Shown here: positions 63,013 to 64,000 of the stretch, piece after piece
How the letters are laid out: each line of letters starts with the position of its first letter
How positions within the stretch are numbered: position 1 is the stretch's first letter
Assembly (NCBI GenBank): GCA_016711825.1
Contig: JADJSG010000006.1
Coordinates: 310,001-374,000 of the forward strand
Direction: 5' to 3'
DNA from: Bacteroidota bacterium
GTDB lineage: Bacteria > Bacteroidota > Bacteroidia > Chitinophagales > Chitinophagaceae
Length of the DNA stretch: 64,000 bases
The notes under the pieces: model-generated
Database searches by the model: none
Told to the model about the DNA's origin: nothing
What the model saw: only the letters and a program-made list of their open reading frames with translations
Program-made: the position numbers and the translations under genes

Positions 63013-63837
63013 ATGATTTTCAACATGAACAACCCCTTTATTTTTTATAAAATGCCTACACAACTTCGACTTTTATTTATCTATTTCTTCTTATTGATCA
63101 GTGCATTGCCAGGTATTGCGCAACCTTCCTTAGAAAATAAATATCCTGATTATGCTTTTCAAAATTATCAAATGTCTTTTGACAGAGTGAAAGCGGCCTT
63201 TTCAAAATCAGAATTTAATGTCAGAAAAATGTTTGAAGACAAAAAAATTAAATACCCCTGTAAAAATATTTTATTTCGTGCCATCAAAGCTTCTAATGAA
63301 TTTGAACTTTGGGGACGTAATCAAATGGATGACACTTTTGTATTGATTAAACACTATAAAATATGTGCCTTATCGGGTATCTTAGGACCTAAGCGCTGGG
63401 AGGGTGACAAACAAGTACCGGAAGGGTTTTATTTCATTTCAGATTTTAAACCAAACAGTGCCTATCATCTTTCTATGTTGCTCAATTACCCTAACTATTC
63501 CGACATGATGAAAGGAAATAAAGAACATCCAGGGGGCGACATTTATATTCATGGTGCTTGCATGACTGTTGGCTGTGTACCAATGACTGATGAGTGGATT
63601 GAAGAATTGTATGTGATCAGCATGATTGCTCGTACCAATGGTCAGCTCAATATCCCTGTGCATGTGTATCCGCTGAGGTATACCCAAAAAGGACTTGATT
63701 ATATAGGTAAGGAATATAAAGACGAATCGGAAAAACAAGAATTTTGGGTCAATTTAAAACGAGCTTATGATTATTTTGAAGCAACCCACAAAACCTTACC
63801 GGTTATGTATGATGAAAAAGGCAATTATGCATTTTAG
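63013..63837 (+). CDS. L,D-transpeptidase family protein, YafK-like
   Basis: 274 residues as given. A shorter start at 63052 (MPTQLRLLFIYFFLLISALPGIAQ) gives an ideal signal peptide and may be the true one. The YkuD/YafK catalytic block is GGDIYIHGACMTVGCVPMTDEW, with His180 and Cys188 (numbering from 63013), and VPEGFYFISDF precedes it. In Enterobacteria YafK/DpaA relatives act on the link between a lipoprotein and peptidoglycan. The exact reaction here is unknown. It is the second L,D-transpeptidase-type gene in the window. Confidence 0.92.
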   Translation: MIFNMNNPFIFYKMPTQLRLLFIYFFLLISALPGIAQPSLENKYPDYAFQNYQMSFDRVKAAFSKSEFNVRKMFEDKKIKYPCKNILFRAIKASNEFELWGRNQMDDTFVLIKHYKICALSGILGPKRWEGDKQVPEGFYFISDFKPNSAYHLSMLLNYPNYSDMMKGNKEHPGGDIYIHGACMTVGCVPMTDEWIEELYVISMIARTNGQLNIPVHVYPLRYTQKGLDYIGKEYKDESEKQEFWVNLKRAYDYFEATHKTLPVMYDEKGNYAF

Positions 63838-63839
63838 CA

Positions 63840-64000
63840 TTAAGCAAATTCAGGTAATATAAAGCTTTCGAATGTTTTAAATCCAATATGGCTATGTACT
63901 GAAAGAAAACCTTCACCATAAGCCACCCCAATCTTTTTTCCCATCAGGTTATTTCTATACATTACTCTATTGGTATAAGTTTCGCTTGAAATATAGGTTG
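63840..64000 (-). CDS. 3' end of an unidentified gene, cut by the window edge
   Basis: A minus-strand frame is open from the window edge to a stop at 63840-63842, with 53 codons visible (TYISSETYTNRVMYRNNL... ending SFILPEFA). The composition and an uninterrupted frame next to a convergent gene (2 bp apart) suggest real coding sequence. MGKKIGVAYGEGFLSVHSHIG is not enough for me to name a family. Confidence 0.6.
   Translation of the reverse strand, partial: TYISSETYTNRVMYRNNLMGKKIGVAYGEGFLSVHSHIGFKTFESFILPEFA

Overview
The window comes from the chromosome of a Bacteroidota bacterium, most likely Chitinophagales or a close relative; no rRNA is present to settle the genus. The sequence is AT-rich. 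Three proteins end in type IX secretion (T9SS) sorting domains. Promoters fit the Bacteroidota consensus (TTTG, about 18-20 bases, TAnnTTTG). Other phylum-typical genes are a one-subunit cytochrome b succinate dehydrogenase, a bacterial GGGP synthase, bifunctional glucose/mannose-phosphate isomerase, HU-CCDC81/SPOR and DUF6580-like proteins, and lipoproteins with Bacteroidota-style lipoboxes. Gene order is mostly single genes and short operons. I see no prophage, IS transposase, CRISPR array, rRNA or tRNA.

Layout. 1-5.3 kb: 3' part of an RND efflux pump gene, an acidic conserved protein, a SCO copper chaperone, a small conserved protein, and an ABM-domain monooxygenase that overlaps a 41-codon membrane peptide gene. 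5.25-10.9 kb: an accessory-looking block with an inverted-repeat element, a heptanucleotide repeat at the start of a T9SS-secreted subtilase-like giant, a propeller lipoprotein and a beta-barrel. 11-17.8 kb: sodB, a SpoU methyltransferase, an L,D-transpeptidase, yraN, PGI/PMI, a DUF6580-like protein, rocD and a flavoprotein. 17.9-18.6 kb: a noncoding array of diverged ~110-140 bp repeats full of hairpins. 18.7-26.5 kb: an M16 protease pair (inactive plus active), a DnaQ/GIY-YIG fusion, an AraC regulator and a divergent hydrolase. 26.7-31.5 kb: sdhCAB, with a decayed four-helix-bundle (23S-IVP-like) gene between sdhA and sdhB. 31.5-40.7 kb: MORN/TonB protein, solitary paaA, a caspase/CHAT-like protein, YfhO, GNAT, HU/SPOR and ComEC. 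40.8-52 kb: a T9SS protein with a possible gingipain-like fold, GGGP synthase, an OmpA-like pair, recF, DUF418, a hydrolase/DUF2306/YARHG operon and truB. 52-55 kb: efp-accB-accC. 55-64 kb: a DNRLRE T9SS protein, DUF1361, a lipoprotein, a BNR/sortilin-like exoprotein, a MORN protein, a zinc-site-less sirtuin, a YafK-type L,D-transpeptidase and the 3' end of another gene.

Functionally most of the window is housekeeping: respiration (sdh), fatty-acid synthesis and translation (efp-accBC), DNA repair (recF, DnaQ/GIY-YIG), RNA modification (truB, SpoU) and envelope building and export. The most unusual items are: (1) the 4 x 7-nt repeat that puts the natural ATG of the secreted subtilase out of frame, where loss of one unit would restore a full signal peptide; (2) the replacement of that protease's catalytic Asp by Glu; (3) the hairpin repeat array at 17.9-18.6 kb; (4) the four-helix-bundle remnant inside the sdh operon; (5) a small orphan protein with a caspase/CHAT-like His/Cys pair; (6) an EF-P with Arg32 in place of the usual modified Lys; (7) several genes whose -7 promoter element sits only 4-10 nt before the ATG, implying leaderless mRNAs.
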